Origin: Chryseobacterium sp. StRB126
Lineage (GTDB): Bacteria > Bacteroidota > Bacteroidia > Flavobacteriales > Weeksellaceae
Direction of reading: 5' to 3'
Length of the DNA: 64,000 nt
Assembly: GCF_000829375.1 (NCBI RefSeq)
Contig: NZ_AP014624.1
Coordinates: 3,534,001 to 3,598,000 of the forward strand
A model generated the notes under the pieces. That model was not told the DNA's origin, made no database searches, and saw nothing but the letters and a program-made list of their open reading frames with translations. Shown one piece after another: positions 15,988 through 24,516 of this stretch (position 1 is the first letter of the stretch; each line of letters starts with the position of its first letter). Made by a program: the position numbers and the translations under genes.

Positions 15988-16638
15988 CTATTGATTCGTG
16001 TTCCCCAACATCGGAACAAATTTATAAGCTCCGAATTCTTCTTTCTCAAACTCCGTGGGTCCTACTTTTGTAAATCTATATAAAACCTGCTCGTCTGTTG
16101 GTCCTAATGGAATTACCATGATTCCACCTACTCTTAACTGCTTTAGCAATTCTGTAGGTAAAGTACTTGCCCCACAGGTTACAATAATTTTATCAAAAGG
16201 AGCAAACGTTGGAAGCCCTGCAAATCCATCTCCAAAACTTTGAAATTTTGGATATAAATGAAGTTCTCTCAGCTTATTTTTAGAAAAATCAAATAGATCT
16301 TTCTGTCTTTCCACCGTGTAGACATGAGCTTTCATTGCAATGAGAACGGCAGTCTGATATCCGCATCCGGTTCCGATTTCCAGTACTTTTTCACCCGCCT
16401 TCACCTGTAACAGCTCAGATTGTTCCGCAACTGTAGAAGGGTGTGAAATGGTTTGATGCGCCAGGATAGGGAAAGCCCTGTCTTCATAGGCAAAGTCTTC
16501 AAAAATACTTTCAATGAAAAGGTGTCTCGGAATTTCATTCATTGCCGAAAGTACATTTTCATCCGAAATCCCAATTCTGTATCTGAGATATTCTACTAAA
16601 TTCTTTCTTTTTCCTTTATGTACAAACGAATCCTGCAT
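15988..16638 (-). CDS. pcm: Protein-L-isoaspartate O-methyltransferase
   Basis: A 216-residue S-adenosylmethionine-dependent enzyme that methylates L-isoaspartyl residues in aged proteins and starts their repair. The SAM-binding motif VLEIGTGCGYQTAVL, the preceding IGHPST-like loop (QTISHPSTVAEQ) and the post-motif block DKIIVTCGA are all present at the expected positions. Length matches the family. It precedes the hydroxyacid dehydrogenase by 56 bases on the same strand and may be cotranscribed. Confidence 0.95.
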   Translation of the reverse strand: MQDSFVHKGKRKNLVEYLRYRIGISDENVLSAMNEIPRHLFIESIFEDFAYEDRAFPILAHQTISHPSTVAEQSELLQVKAGEKVLEIGTGCGYQTAVLIAMKAHVYTVERQKDLFDFSKNKLRELHLYPKFQSFGDGFAGLPTFAPFDKIIVTCGASTLPTELLKQLRVGGIMVIPLGPTDEQVLYRFTKVGPTEFEKEEFGAYKFVPMLGNTNQ

Positions 16639-16696
16639 ATGACAAAAGTAAGAAATTAGATTTTAGATTTCAGAAATCGAGCAAAAGAATTATCCA

Positions 16697-16728
16697 CAAA
16701 AATAAAGCTGTCAAAAAACTGACAGCTT
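16697..16728 (-). terminator. Rho-independent terminator
   Basis: Bottom-strand stem AAGCTGTCA, six-base loop, complement, then TATTTTTG. It lies 12 bases after the stop of the lipoprotein gene at 16741. Confidence 0.8.
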
Positions 16729-16740
16729 CTATTTTAGATA

Positions 16741-17421
16741 TTAATTCCATTTTACAACCTGTGAGGTGACATCGGTATAGGTATTATCTGCACATCTTTT
16801 TCTTACATAGAACATATAAGAAATTGTCTTATTTAAGTTAGCAAAAGCGGCATTATGCCCAGGAATAATTGGGTCTCCGTTTCCCGGAGCCGGCGGTGTA
16901 CTACTAGTCCCTAAATATACTTCGTATACAGAAATACCATCACTTTCCCAGGAAACAGTAGCTGAAAAAGTAGGATCATAAACAGAAGGGGTTGATGTGG
17001 TATAATTAACATATCCTGGCTTTACACACGCGGTAGTATTTTCAGAAAGAATGGTAATAGGGCCCGCCCAATTGCTCTTTCCATCTGTTGTTCCACAGTT
17101 CTTTCTTACATATAAATCATATTTCTTACCTTTAAATAATGGAAGACTGTATGAGGTATTGCTTACTTCAGCTACAGTCCCGCTTCCTAAAGTAAAGCCT
17201 TGTTCTCCATATTGTACTTCAAAAAAACCTGTTCCCTGGCCGCTATTACTGCTCCATGAGAAAATATTATATAACGGTTTAAAACTTAAACTTGTAGGAG
17301 TCTCACACTTAGGTTGTGGGGGTGGATTATTGTGTACTTCAGTTGCAATATTGTCTCCAGAGCCTGAGCACCCTGTAGCCACTAGTCCTGCTACGGATAA
17401 GATGAAATATATTTTTTTCAT
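16741..17421 (-). CDS. Lipoprotein with two fibronectin-III-like repeats
   Basis: A 226-residue lipoprotein: signal MKKIYFILSVAGLVATGC with the lipid cysteine at residue 18, then a short Pro-rich linker. Two similar beta-sandwich segments follow, each with a tryptophan in the SWSSNSG/SWESDG strand and a late YDLYVRKNCG / YMFYVRKRCA strand, typical of fibronectin type III-like domains in Bacteroidota surface proteins. It is probably exposed at the cell envelope; the function is unknown. Confidence 0.8.
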   Translation of the reverse strand: MKKIYFILSVAGLVATGCSGSGDNIATEVHNNPPPQPKCETPTSLSFKPLYNIFSWSSNSGQGTGFFEVQYGEQGFTLGSGTVAEVSNTSYSLPLFKGKKYDLYVRKNCGTTDGKSNWAGPITILSENTTACVKPGYVNYTTSTPSVYDPTFSATVSWESDGISVYEVYLGTSSTPPAPGNGDPIIPGHNAAFANLNKTISYMFYVRKRCADNTYTDVTSQVVKWN

Positions 17422-17573
17422 AGTTGATAATTTTATAGATCGCGAATTTAATACAATTCTTTTAATTGATAAAAGCTATCCCCACCAATGCTTATCATGC
17501 AAAACTATCCAAGTAAAAAGTCATGTATTTTTATACTATACATTCACTATCTTTACAGAAATTTAATACAGCT

Positions 17574-18542
17574 ATGTTAAAAGCAGGTTTGGTAGGTGCC
17601 GGACACTTGGGAAAAATCCATTTAAAACTTCTTAATCAGTCAGATCGATATGAGTTTGTAGGATTCCACGATAAAGATGTTGAAAACGGGAAAAAATTAG
17701 AAGCCGAATTCGGATATAAATATTTTGAAAATTTCGATGAATTGCTTGAGCAGATTGATATGCTGGACATTGTCACTCCGACAGTCTATCATTATGATTA
17801 TGCATTAAAAGCTATCGCAAAAGGTCTTCATTTCTTTATTGAAAAACCGGTTACCCAAACTCTGGAACAGGCAGAAGAAATCCTTCGTTTATGCCAGGAA
17901 AAAGGAATCAAAGCACAGGTAGGACACGTTGAGAGATACAACCCGGCTTTTATTGCCACTAAGGAATACATCAGCACTCCCATGTTCATCGAAATCCATA
18001 GACTGGCAGAATTCAATCCACGTGGTACAGATGTTTCTGTGGTATTAGATCTTATGATTCATGATCTGGATATTTTATTAAGCATCGCTAAATCTAAAGT
18101 GAAGAACATTCATGCAAGTGGTGTTTGTGTTGTAAGCAAAACTCCGGATATTGCCAATGCCAGAATAGAATTTGAAAACGGATGTGTGGCCAACCTAACC
18201 ACTTCCAGAATTTCAATGAAAGCCATGAGAAAGAGCAGGTTCTTCCAGAAAGACGCTTATATCTCCGTGGATTTCCTTGAGAAAAAGGCAGAAGTTATCA
18301 GAATGAAAGATGCTCCGGAAAACCCTACTCCATTTGACATGATTATTGAAAATGCTGAAGGAGAGAAAAATCAGATTCTGTTTGAATATCCAAATATTCA
18401 GCCTAACAATGCTATTCTTGATGAATTGAACTCTTTTGCTGATGCTATCACCGGTGATAAAAATGTGGAAGTTTCTCTTGAAGACGGAACTGAAGCGTTA
18501 AAAGTTGCTTTGGAAATTATGAAGCTTATCAGTCAAAAATAA
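17574..18542 (+). CDS. Gfo/Idh/MocA family oxidoreductase
   Basis: A 322-residue cytoplasmic NAD(P)-dependent sugar-type oxidoreductase. The nucleotide-binding start is KAGLVGAGHLGKIHL, and the family signature EKP occurs in FFIEKPVT. The catalytic-region residues fall in VGHVERYNPA and the MIHDLDILLS helix. The substrate is not identifiable. The frame is open to 17523 but the ATG at 17574-17576 begins the Rossmann strand directly and is preferred. Confidence 0.93.
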   Translation: MLKAGLVGAGHLGKIHLKLLNQSDRYEFVGFHDKDVENGKKLEAEFGYKYFENFDELLEQIDMLDIVTPTVYHYDYALKAIAKGLHFFIEKPVTQTLEQAEEILRLCQEKGIKAQVGHVERYNPAFIATKEYISTPMFIEIHRLAEFNPRGTDVSVVLDLMIHDLDILLSIAKSKVKNIHASGVCVVSKTPDIANARIEFENGCVANLTTSRISMKAMRKSRFFQKDAYISVDFLEKKAEVIRMKDAPENPTPFDMIIENAEGEKNQILFEYPNIQPNNAILDELNSFADAITGDKNVEVSLEDGTEALKVALEIMKLISQK

Positions 18543-18574
18543 AATACGCTGTTTTTATGAACAGCAATAGTAAC

Positions 18575-18623
18575 AATGCTATCTTAATAACCACGAAAGG
18601 GTTATTAAGATAGCATTTTTTAT
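18575..18623 (+). terminator. Strong rho-independent terminator
   Basis: Perfect 18-bp stem (18575-18592 with 18600-18617), 7-base loop, T-run after it. It starts 33 bases past the oxidoreductase stop. The rest of the 312-base gap to the GH5 gene is AT-rich with no clear motif. Confidence 0.92.
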
Positions 18624-18854
18624 TGATTGCAAATATCATCCCCATTATAAAATTTACCGATTTATCAATAAAAAGTTACTTTCAAAACAAAAAAACAATA
18701 TATTTGAACAACAATTCAATAAACAATTGAAAAATTTCATTTTACATACGCAATGGATTCCCCGCAAAATAAGTGGTCTTACTGTAGATTCTTATTATGA
18801 TGTGACCATTTTTTATCATTAAATCCTCCTTCATTATTTAAAATCAAAACAACT

Positions 18855-20585
18855 ATGAAAAGAGCTATCCTATTATCCGCTTTATTATTGTCTCAATTTG
18901 GGACATCACAATTATTAAAAGTCTCCGGTCAAAAAATCGCTAATGATAAAGGTGAAAATATCCAATTGAAAGGTCTTGGGTTAGGCGGATGGATGTTGCA
19001 GGAGGGTTATATGCTAAAAACTGCTGATTTTGCAGGTCCTCAATATAGAATTAAGGAAAAAATAGCTGAATTGATTGGGGAAAACGGAATGCAGGAGTTT
19101 TATAAAGCCTATTTAAAGAATGGAGTCACCAAGCAGGATATTGATTTTCTAGCAAAAGCAGGATTCAATTCTATCAGGCTTCCAATGCATTACAATCTCT
19201 ACACACTTCCCATAGAAAAAGAGCCTGCACAAGGCAAAGATACCTGGCTGGAAGAGGGTTTTAAAATGACAGATGACCTACTCCAATGGTGTAAAGACAA
19301 TAAGATCTATCTCATTCTTGATCTTCATGCCGCTCCCGGCGGACAGGGAAATGATGCCAACATCTCTGATAATGATAAATCCAAACCTTCTCTTTGGGCA
19401 AGTGAAGAGAATCAAAGAAAAACAGTGGCACTTTGGAAAAAACTGGCAGACCGTTATAAAAACGAACCATGGATAGGTGGCTATGATATCATCAATGAGC
19501 CTAATATCAATTTCACCGGGAAAAATCCAAATGGTACAGACGAAATGTCAAACGCTCCTCTCTGGAAATTACAGAAAGACATTACTACAGCGATCCGAGA
19601 AGTAGATCAAAAACATATTATTTTTATTGAAGGAAATGGCTGGGGGAATAATTATAATGGTTTGATACCGATCTGGGACAACAACATGGCCTTTAGCTTC
19701 CATAAATATTGGAATGATAATGATGATAAAACCATACAATTTGCTTTAGATTTAAGGGCAAAACACAATATGCCGATCTGGCTTGGAGAAACCGGTGAAA
19801 ACTCTAATGTCTGGTTCACAGAACTGATTCAGTTAATGGATAAACATAATATCGGATATGCTTTCTGGCCCATGAAAAAGATTGATAATATTGCCGGAAT
19901 CACCAACGCAAAAACAACTCCTGAATATGAAAAACTATTGAGCTATTGGAAAAATGGGGGTAAAAAGCCTTCAAAGGAATATGCTAAAAAAGCATTGATG
20001 CAAATTGCTGACAATTATAAATTCAGCAACGTGGAGATTAAAAAAGACGTTATTGATGCCATGTTCAGACAAGTGTCAGACACTTCTACAAAACCATTTA
20101 AGAATCATCAGGCTCCAGGAAGAGTATTTGCATCGGAGTATGATTTGGGAAGAATGGGTTCTGCTTATCTGGATAAAGATTTTATTAATCTTTGGGTAAG
20201 CGATCCTGCTAAAAGATCAGAATGGAATTCCGGCCAGCAGATGAGAAATGATGGCGTGGATATCTTTACCTGTAATGACACAATAGCCAATCATTATTAT
20301 GTTGGAAAAACCGAAGCTGGGGAATGGCTACAATATACCGTTAATTCCAAAACAGGTAAAAATTATGTGTTTGACATCAGGTATTCAAGCACCACCCCTT
20401 CAAAAATAAGACTGGAAGATTCTTCAGGGAAACTATTAGCCAATATTTCATTGCAGACTACTGGTAAAAATGAAAACTGGGCAACTGTTTCTGCGAAAGA
20501 TATACCGCTCCAGAAAGGAGAAAACAAAATCAGAATCATCTTTGAAAATGATGGCGTAAATCTGAATTATTTTGAAATAAAATAA
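18855..20585 (+). CDS. Secreted glycoside hydrolase family 5 with C-terminal CBM6-like domain
   Basis: A 576-residue exported endo- or exo-glucanase-like enzyme. The signal peptide ends about residue 19 (SQFGTSQ). The GH5 TIM barrel spans about 30-370, with the acid/base Glu215 in YDIINEPN and the nucleophile Glu312 in WLGETGEN. From about 415 to the end a beta-sandwich with AGEWLQYTVN and the closing LNYFEIK resembles family 6 carbohydrate-binding modules. The N-terminal GLGLGGWMLQEGYM block is typical of beta-1,3/1,6-glucan-type GH5 subfamilies, but the substrate is inference. An IS1182-like element starts 22 bases after its stop. Confidence 0.92.
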   Translation: MKRAILLSALLLSQFGTSQLLKVSGQKIANDKGENIQLKGLGLGGWMLQEGYMLKTADFAGPQYRIKEKIAELIGENGMQEFYKAYLKNGVTKQDIDFLAKAGFNSIRLPMHYNLYTLPIEKEPAQGKDTWLEEGFKMTDDLLQWCKDNKIYLILDLHAAPGGQGNDANISDNDKSKPSLWASEENQRKTVALWKKLADRYKNEPWIGGYDIINEPNINFTGKNPNGTDEMSNAPLWKLQKDITTAIREVDQKHIIFIEGNGWGNNYNGLIPIWDNNMAFSFHKYWNDNDDKTIQFALDLRAKHNMPIWLGETGENSNVWFTELIQLMDKHNIGYAFWPMKKIDNIAGITNAKTTPEYEKLLSYWKNGGKKPSKEYAKKALMQIADNYKFSNVEIKKDVIDAMFRQVSDTSTKPFKNHQAPGRVFASEYDLGRMGSAYLDKDFINLWVSDPAKRSEWNSGQQMRNDGVDIFTCNDTIANHYYVGKTEAGEWLQYTVNSKTGKNYVFDIRYSSTTPSKIRLEDSSGKLLANISLQTTGKNENWATVSAKDIPLQKGENKIRIIFENDGVNLNYFEIK

Positions 20586-20607
20586 CAAGAATTGCCTTAA
20601 ATTGCAG

Positions 20608-20637
20608 GAGGCTGTCTCAAAAGACAGTCTCTTTTTT
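20608..20637 (+). terminator. IS end acting as a terminator-like hairpin
   Basis: GAGGCTGTCT, loop CAAA, AGACAGTCTC (one mismatch), followed by TTTTTT. Placed 23 bases after the GH5 stop, it would end GH5 transcription. An almost identical, perfectly paired hairpin stands alone at 27999-28024. Confidence 0.65.
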
Positions 20638-20737
20638 ATTGCAATTTTTTGTGAGGGACTTAGTTTTGTATTTTAATTATTTAGGATTTAGTTTTTTGAT
20701 GAGTTGTGGATGTATTTTTTTTAAAAAAGAGCAGATT

Positions 20738-22075
20738 TTACCCTGCAAGCGCTAATTTTCTTAGATTGTGAGCAATAGCAACCAGGCCGATTTCTATTTC
20801 GACTTTATTTTGTCCTCTAAGCATAAATCTTTTAAATCCTTTGTTATGTTTGATCTGAGCAAAAACAGGTTCTACATCGTGGCATCTTTGTTTTCTAAGC
20901 TTTACTCCACGTTTGGTATTAAGAAGCTTATGAGCCTTATGCCGGAGCTTTGAAAGTTTTGGATTAGAAGGTGAAGAAGTTATGGTTTTAGTTTTCTGGT
21001 CTTTATCAAAGTAATTATACTTGATATAGGCTTTGACTTTTCTCTTTTGAAGAAAAATATAATTCTCTTCTGATCCATATCCTGCATCAGTCACTATCTC
21101 CTTGGGAGTTTTACGATAAAGATGTTCAAAATTATCAATATGAGGGAGCAGTGTTTTAGTGTCCCCAGGATTAGGATGCAGCGTATAGTTAAGGATAAAC
21201 TGATTCTCGGTACTGAGCTGAAGATTGTAAGCGGCTTTAAGCTGTCCGTTACCCATATGATCCTCTTTCATACGCATGAAAGAAGCATCAGAATCTGTTT
21301 TTGAATAGCTGTTCCTGCCCCGGAGAATTTCCTGCTGTTTCTCATATTTTTCAAGGTTATCCGGCCAGTTTTTTTTTGCATAATTAATCTTCTGACGGAC
21401 TTTAGGACAGATTTTCTTCTTTCTCAAAGTAGAGTCTATCGTTTCTATAGCAGATTTTATTTTTTCTTTATCCATAGACTTAAAGGTTACCTCAGAAGTA
21501 TCTTTCATTTCTTCCCCAGCTATTTCCTGAGTGTAATTCCACAAATCTTCAAGCTGGGACTCTATACGTTCTTTATTCTTTTTGATCGCCTTTCCCCATA
21601 CAAATGTATAACGATTGGCATTGGCTTCTATTTTGGTACCATCGGTAAAAATAGTCTGAAGGCTTACCAGCCCTTCTTTCTCTAAATACACTACAATTTG
21701 TGCGAAGATCTCTTTGAGTTCTCCTTTTAATCTTTCACTTCTAAAACGGTTCAAAGTATTATGATCAGGACGATTCATGGCACTGAGCCACATAAAATGA
21801 ACATTTTCTTTGAGAGCCTGTTCCAGCTTTCTGCTAGAATAAATATTACACAAATAGCCATACACCAATACTTTCAAAAGCATTTTCGGGTGATACACCG
21901 ATGTGCCCCCTGGTTTATAATTACGGATTAAATTACTGATATCCAGACCGTCTATAACTTCTGAAACAATTCGTACAGGATGATTAGCTTCTATTAACTC
22001 CGATAAATTCGGAGGAAATAGAAAATTTTGCTTGGGATTGTAATCTTTAAAGACTACCTTTGAATTACTTAACAC
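20738..22075 (-). CDS. IS1182 family transposase
   Basis: A 445-residue DDE transposase. The N-terminal DUF772-like block (NHPVRIVSEVIDGLD to PDHNTLNRFR) is intact. The catalytic acids lie in IFTDGTKIEANANRY, EIVTDAGYGSEENY and the late CHDVEPVFAQIKHNKGFKRF segment. The reading frame is uninterrupted, so the element may still be active. It faces away from the downstream beta-lactamase. Confidence 0.93.
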   Translation of the reverse strand: MLSNSKVVFKDYNPKQNFLFPPNLSELIEANHPVRIVSEVIDGLDISNLIRNYKPGGTSVYHPKMLLKVLVYGYLCNIYSSRKLEQALKENVHFMWLSAMNRPDHNTLNRFRSERLKGELKEIFAQIVVYLEKEGLVSLQTIFTDGTKIEANANRYTFVWGKAIKKNKERIESQLEDLWNYTQEIAGEEMKDTSEVTFKSMDKEKIKSAIETIDSTLRKKKICPKVRQKINYAKKNWPDNLEKYEKQQEILRGRNSYSKTDSDASFMRMKEDHMGNGQLKAAYNLQLSTENQFILNYTLHPNPGDTKTLLPHIDNFEHLYRKTPKEIVTDAGYGSEENYIFLQKRKVKAYIKYNYFDKDQKTKTITSSPSNPKLSKLRHKAHKLLNTKRGVKLRKQRCHDVEPVFAQIKHNKGFKRFMLRGQNKVEIEIGLVAIAHNLRKLALAG

Positions 22076-22104
22076 ACAGCAAATTAATCAATTTGCAAAT
22101 ATTA

Positions 22105-22129
22105 GGAAAGCAAAAGCTTTCCTTTTTTT
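22105..22129 (+). terminator. Terminator inside the IS, before the beta-lactamase
   Basis: GGAAAGC, loop AAAA, GCTTTCC, then a T-run on the top strand. It would stop transcripts running antisense through the transposase before they reach the beta-lactamase gene. Confidence 0.65.
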
Positions 22130-22188
22130 ATCCACACAAAAAAGACTGCCTCACTTTTGAGACAGCCTCTTCTTTTTAACCTGTCTTT

Positions 22189-23067
22189 ATGAAAAAAATA
22201 ACCACAATTTTCCTTTTAATATCGGCATTTGCATCAGCACAAAAATCTTCATTGGAACAAAAAATAAATTCCATTACAAAAGGTAAACAAGCTACAGTGG
22301 GAGTTTCTGTTCTGGGATTCGAAAATAATTTTAAATACAACCAAAACGGAGATAAAAAACTGGCTATGATGAGTGTTTTTAAATTTCATATTGCCTGCGC
22401 TGCACTGGATCTTGTAGACAAGGGAAAACTTTCATTAGATCAAAAAGTTTTTATTAAAAAATCTGAACTTTACAATACCTGGTCTCCATTCAAGAAAAAC
22501 CATCCTGAAGGAAATATCGAGATCCCTTTAAGTGAGGTTATAGATTACACAGTAGCATTAAGTGACAATAATCTTTGTGACATTTTGATAGAACTTTTGG
22601 GAGGAACACAGGCTGTACAGAAATTTATGGATTCTAAAGGGGTAAAAGACTTTCAGATTAAATATAGTGAACGTGGGATGGCCCTTAACGGATGGGATTC
22701 TCTGTATGAAAATTATACCACTACCCATTCTACCATACAGCTTTTGAAGCAGTTCTATGACGGCAAACTACTTTCAGAAAAATCTACAGATTATCTGATG
22801 AAGATTATGCTGGGAACTAAAACCGGAACCAATAAAATTGTTGAACAATTACCTAAAGGGACTCCTGCAGCCCATAAAACGGGATCTTCCAGTATAAAAG
22901 ACAACGTTCTTACGATCGCCGAAAACGATATGGGAATCATCACTCTTCCGAATGGAAAACATTACGCTATTGCTGTTTATGTAAGCAATTCTAAGGAATC
23001 AGAAGCTGAAAACTGCAAGATAATTTCAAATATTTCCAAAGCGGTCTGGGATAATTTTAATAAATAA
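22189..23067 (+). CDS. bla: Class A beta-lactamase, CIA/CGA-like (subclass A2)
   Basis: A 292-residue periplasmic serine beta-lactamase (signal peptide to about residue 17, ASAQ). Active-site motifs are Ser62-x-x-Lys65 in MSVFKF, SDN at 125-127 in LSDNNLCD, an omega-loop Glu at about 161 in YSERGM, and KTG at 230-232 in HKTGSSS. The sequence closely recalls the chromosomal CIA/CGA enzymes of Chryseobacterium, which hydrolyse penicillins and many cephalosporins. The start lies only 19 bases from the right end of the IS, so the native promoter is missing and expression is uncertain. Confidence 0.94.
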   Translation: MKKITTIFLLISAFASAQKSSLEQKINSITKGKQATVGVSVLGFENNFKYNQNGDKKLAMMSVFKFHIACAALDLVDKGKLSLDQKVFIKKSELYNTWSPFKKNHPEGNIEIPLSEVIDYTVALSDNNLCDILIELLGGTQAVQKFMDSKGVKDFQIKYSERGMALNGWDSLYENYTTTHSTIQLLKQFYDGKLLSEKSTDYLMKIMLGTKTGTNKIVEQLPKGTPAAHKTGSSSIKDNVLTIAENDMGIITLPNGKHYAIAVYVSNSKESEAENCKIISNISKAVWDNFNK

Positions 23068-23123
23068 AATATTAAGCTTAATTTTAGCGCGGAGAATCGG
23101 ATAGATTCTCTGAATTCGTCATT

Positions 23124-23534
23124 ATGAAAAAGATACTATTAGCAGCTGCTTTATTTTGCTCCACATTCTTCTTTTCTCAGAAGAATCAAAACTATTTAAA
23201 GATCAGCTATACCAGTGTATGCTGCGGTCCGGCTTCTGAAAAACCTTCCATCACCTATCTGAAAGAATTCAAAAGAAAAAATCAGATAAGAAGTCTGGAA
23301 ATCCTGATGCAAAAAGGATTGGGCAGAGAAGGTGAATTTGAATTATATGTTGGAACTGATTTTCTGACAATCAACCAAAGAAAACGTCTTGTACGCGGAC
23401 TTACGGCTTCAGTTTCCAATCAGAATAATAACAAAAAGTCGCAAAACATCGGAAATATAAATTTTGATCCAGCGGATATCGCTCATCAGGAGGATCTTAT
23501 GAATGCAAAAAATTTAACTATCTATAAAAAATAA
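23124..23534 (+). CDS. Small exported protein of unknown function
   Basis: A 136-residue protein with a signal peptide (MKKILLAAALFCSTFFFSQ). The mature part has a Cys-Cys pair in TSVCCGPASEKP, a folded central block ending FELYVGTDFLT, and a polar Asn/Lys-rich stretch near 100-110. I do not recognise the family. It ends 7 bases before the hydroxybutyryl-CoA dehydrogenase gene. Confidence 0.75.
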   Translation: MKKILLAAALFCSTFFFSQKNQNYLKISYTSVCCGPASEKPSITYLKEFKRKNQIRSLEILMQKGLGREGEFELYVGTDFLTINQRKRLVRGLTASVSNQNNNKKSQNIGNINFDPADIAHQEDLMNAKNLTIYKK

Positions 23535-23541
23535 AGGAAAA

Positions 23542-24435
23542 ATGATCAAAAACATTGTAGTTATCGGCGCAGGAACCATGGGAAATGGTATTGCACATAC
23601 TTTCGCACAAAGCGGTTTTAAAGTAAATCTTGTGGATGTATCTCAGGATGCTTTAGACAGAGGACTGAAAACCATTACTACTAACCTTGACAGAATCATT
23701 GCAAAGGGAAACCTTACAGAAGAGCAAAAAGCTGAAACTTTAGGGAACATCACTACTTTCACAGCACTTAATGAGGCAGTAGGAACAGCTGATCTTATCG
23801 TAGAAGCAGCTACTGAAAATCTTGATCTTAAATTAAAGATTTTCGGTCAGATGGATGAATTAGCTCCCGCAGACTGTATCCTTGCAACCAATACATCTTC
23901 TATTTCTATCACGAAAATTGCTGCGGCTACCAAAAGAGCAGACAAAGTGATCGGGATGCACTTTATGAACCCGGTTCCTATCATGAAACTGGTAGAAATC
24001 ATCAAAGGATATTCTACTTCTAAAGAGACTTTCAGTGCTATTTATGAAATGAGTAAGACATTAGGAAAAGTTCCGGTAGAAGTGAACGATTATCCAGGTT
24101 TCGTTGCTAACAGAATCTTAATGCCAATGATTAATGAATCTATCGAAACTCTTTATAACGGTGTTGCGGGCGTAGAGGAAATTGATACGGTAATGAAATT
24201 AGGAATGGCTCATCCAATGGGACCGCTTCAATTGGCAGACTTTATTGGTCTTGATGTATGCCTTGCCATCCTGAACGTTATGTATGACGGATTCAAAAAT
24301 CCTAAATATGCACCAAATCCATTGCTTGTAAACATGGTAATGGCTGGAAAACTGGGTGTAAAATCCGGAGAAGGATTCTATGATTATTCTGAAAGCAAAA
24401 AAGCTGAAAAAGTTTCAAAAATGTTTTTAAAATAG
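23542..24435 (+). CDS. 3-hydroxybutyryl-CoA dehydrogenase (3-hydroxyacyl-CoA dehydrogenase family)
   Basis: A 297-residue cytoplasmic NAD(P)-dependent enzyme that interconverts acetoacetyl-CoA and 3-hydroxybutyryl-CoA, or longer homologues, in fatty-acid or butanoate metabolism. The Rossmann motif is VIGAGTMGNGIAHTFAQSG; the catalytic His is in IGMHFMNPVP, with Glu and Asn nearby (EVNDYPGFVANRILMP). Length matches the single-domain Hbd form. It has no thiolase or crotonase partner in the window. Confidence 0.95.
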   Translation: MIKNIVVIGAGTMGNGIAHTFAQSGFKVNLVDVSQDALDRGLKTITTNLDRIIAKGNLTEEQKAETLGNITTFTALNEAVGTADLIVEAATENLDLKLKIFGQMDELAPADCILATNTSSISITKIAAATKRADKVIGMHFMNPVPIMKLVEIIKGYSTSKETFSAIYEMSKTLGKVPVEVNDYPGFVANRILMPMINESIETLYNGVAGVEEIDTVMKLGMAHPMGPLQLADFIGLDVCLAILNVMYDGFKNPKYAPNPLLVNMVMAGKLGVKSGEGFYDYSESKKAEKVSKMFLK

Positions 24436-24516
24436 TTTCTCAAATGATGAGTTGTACGTTATAAGTTATAAATTTGGGGTCTCAATCTCTGATTATAATA
24501 AATAACAACAGCTTTG

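Larger units (their letters stand above)
20608..22169 (-). mobile_element. IS1182-like insertion sequence
   Basis: An element of about 1.56 kb with one transposase gene. Both ends begin GAGGCTGTCTCAAAAG reading inward, then diverge. No target duplication could be seen. Each end folds into a hairpin followed by T-rich DNA. The right end stops only 19 bases before the beta-lactamase ATG, so the insertion must have displaced or replaced that gene's original promoter region. Confidence 0.88.

Noticed and set aside
22090..22188. Outward promoter from the IS driving the beta-lactamase
   Set aside because: No TTG-N17-23-TAnnTTTG arrangement is visible, and hairpins lie in the way; kept only as a question in the findings.
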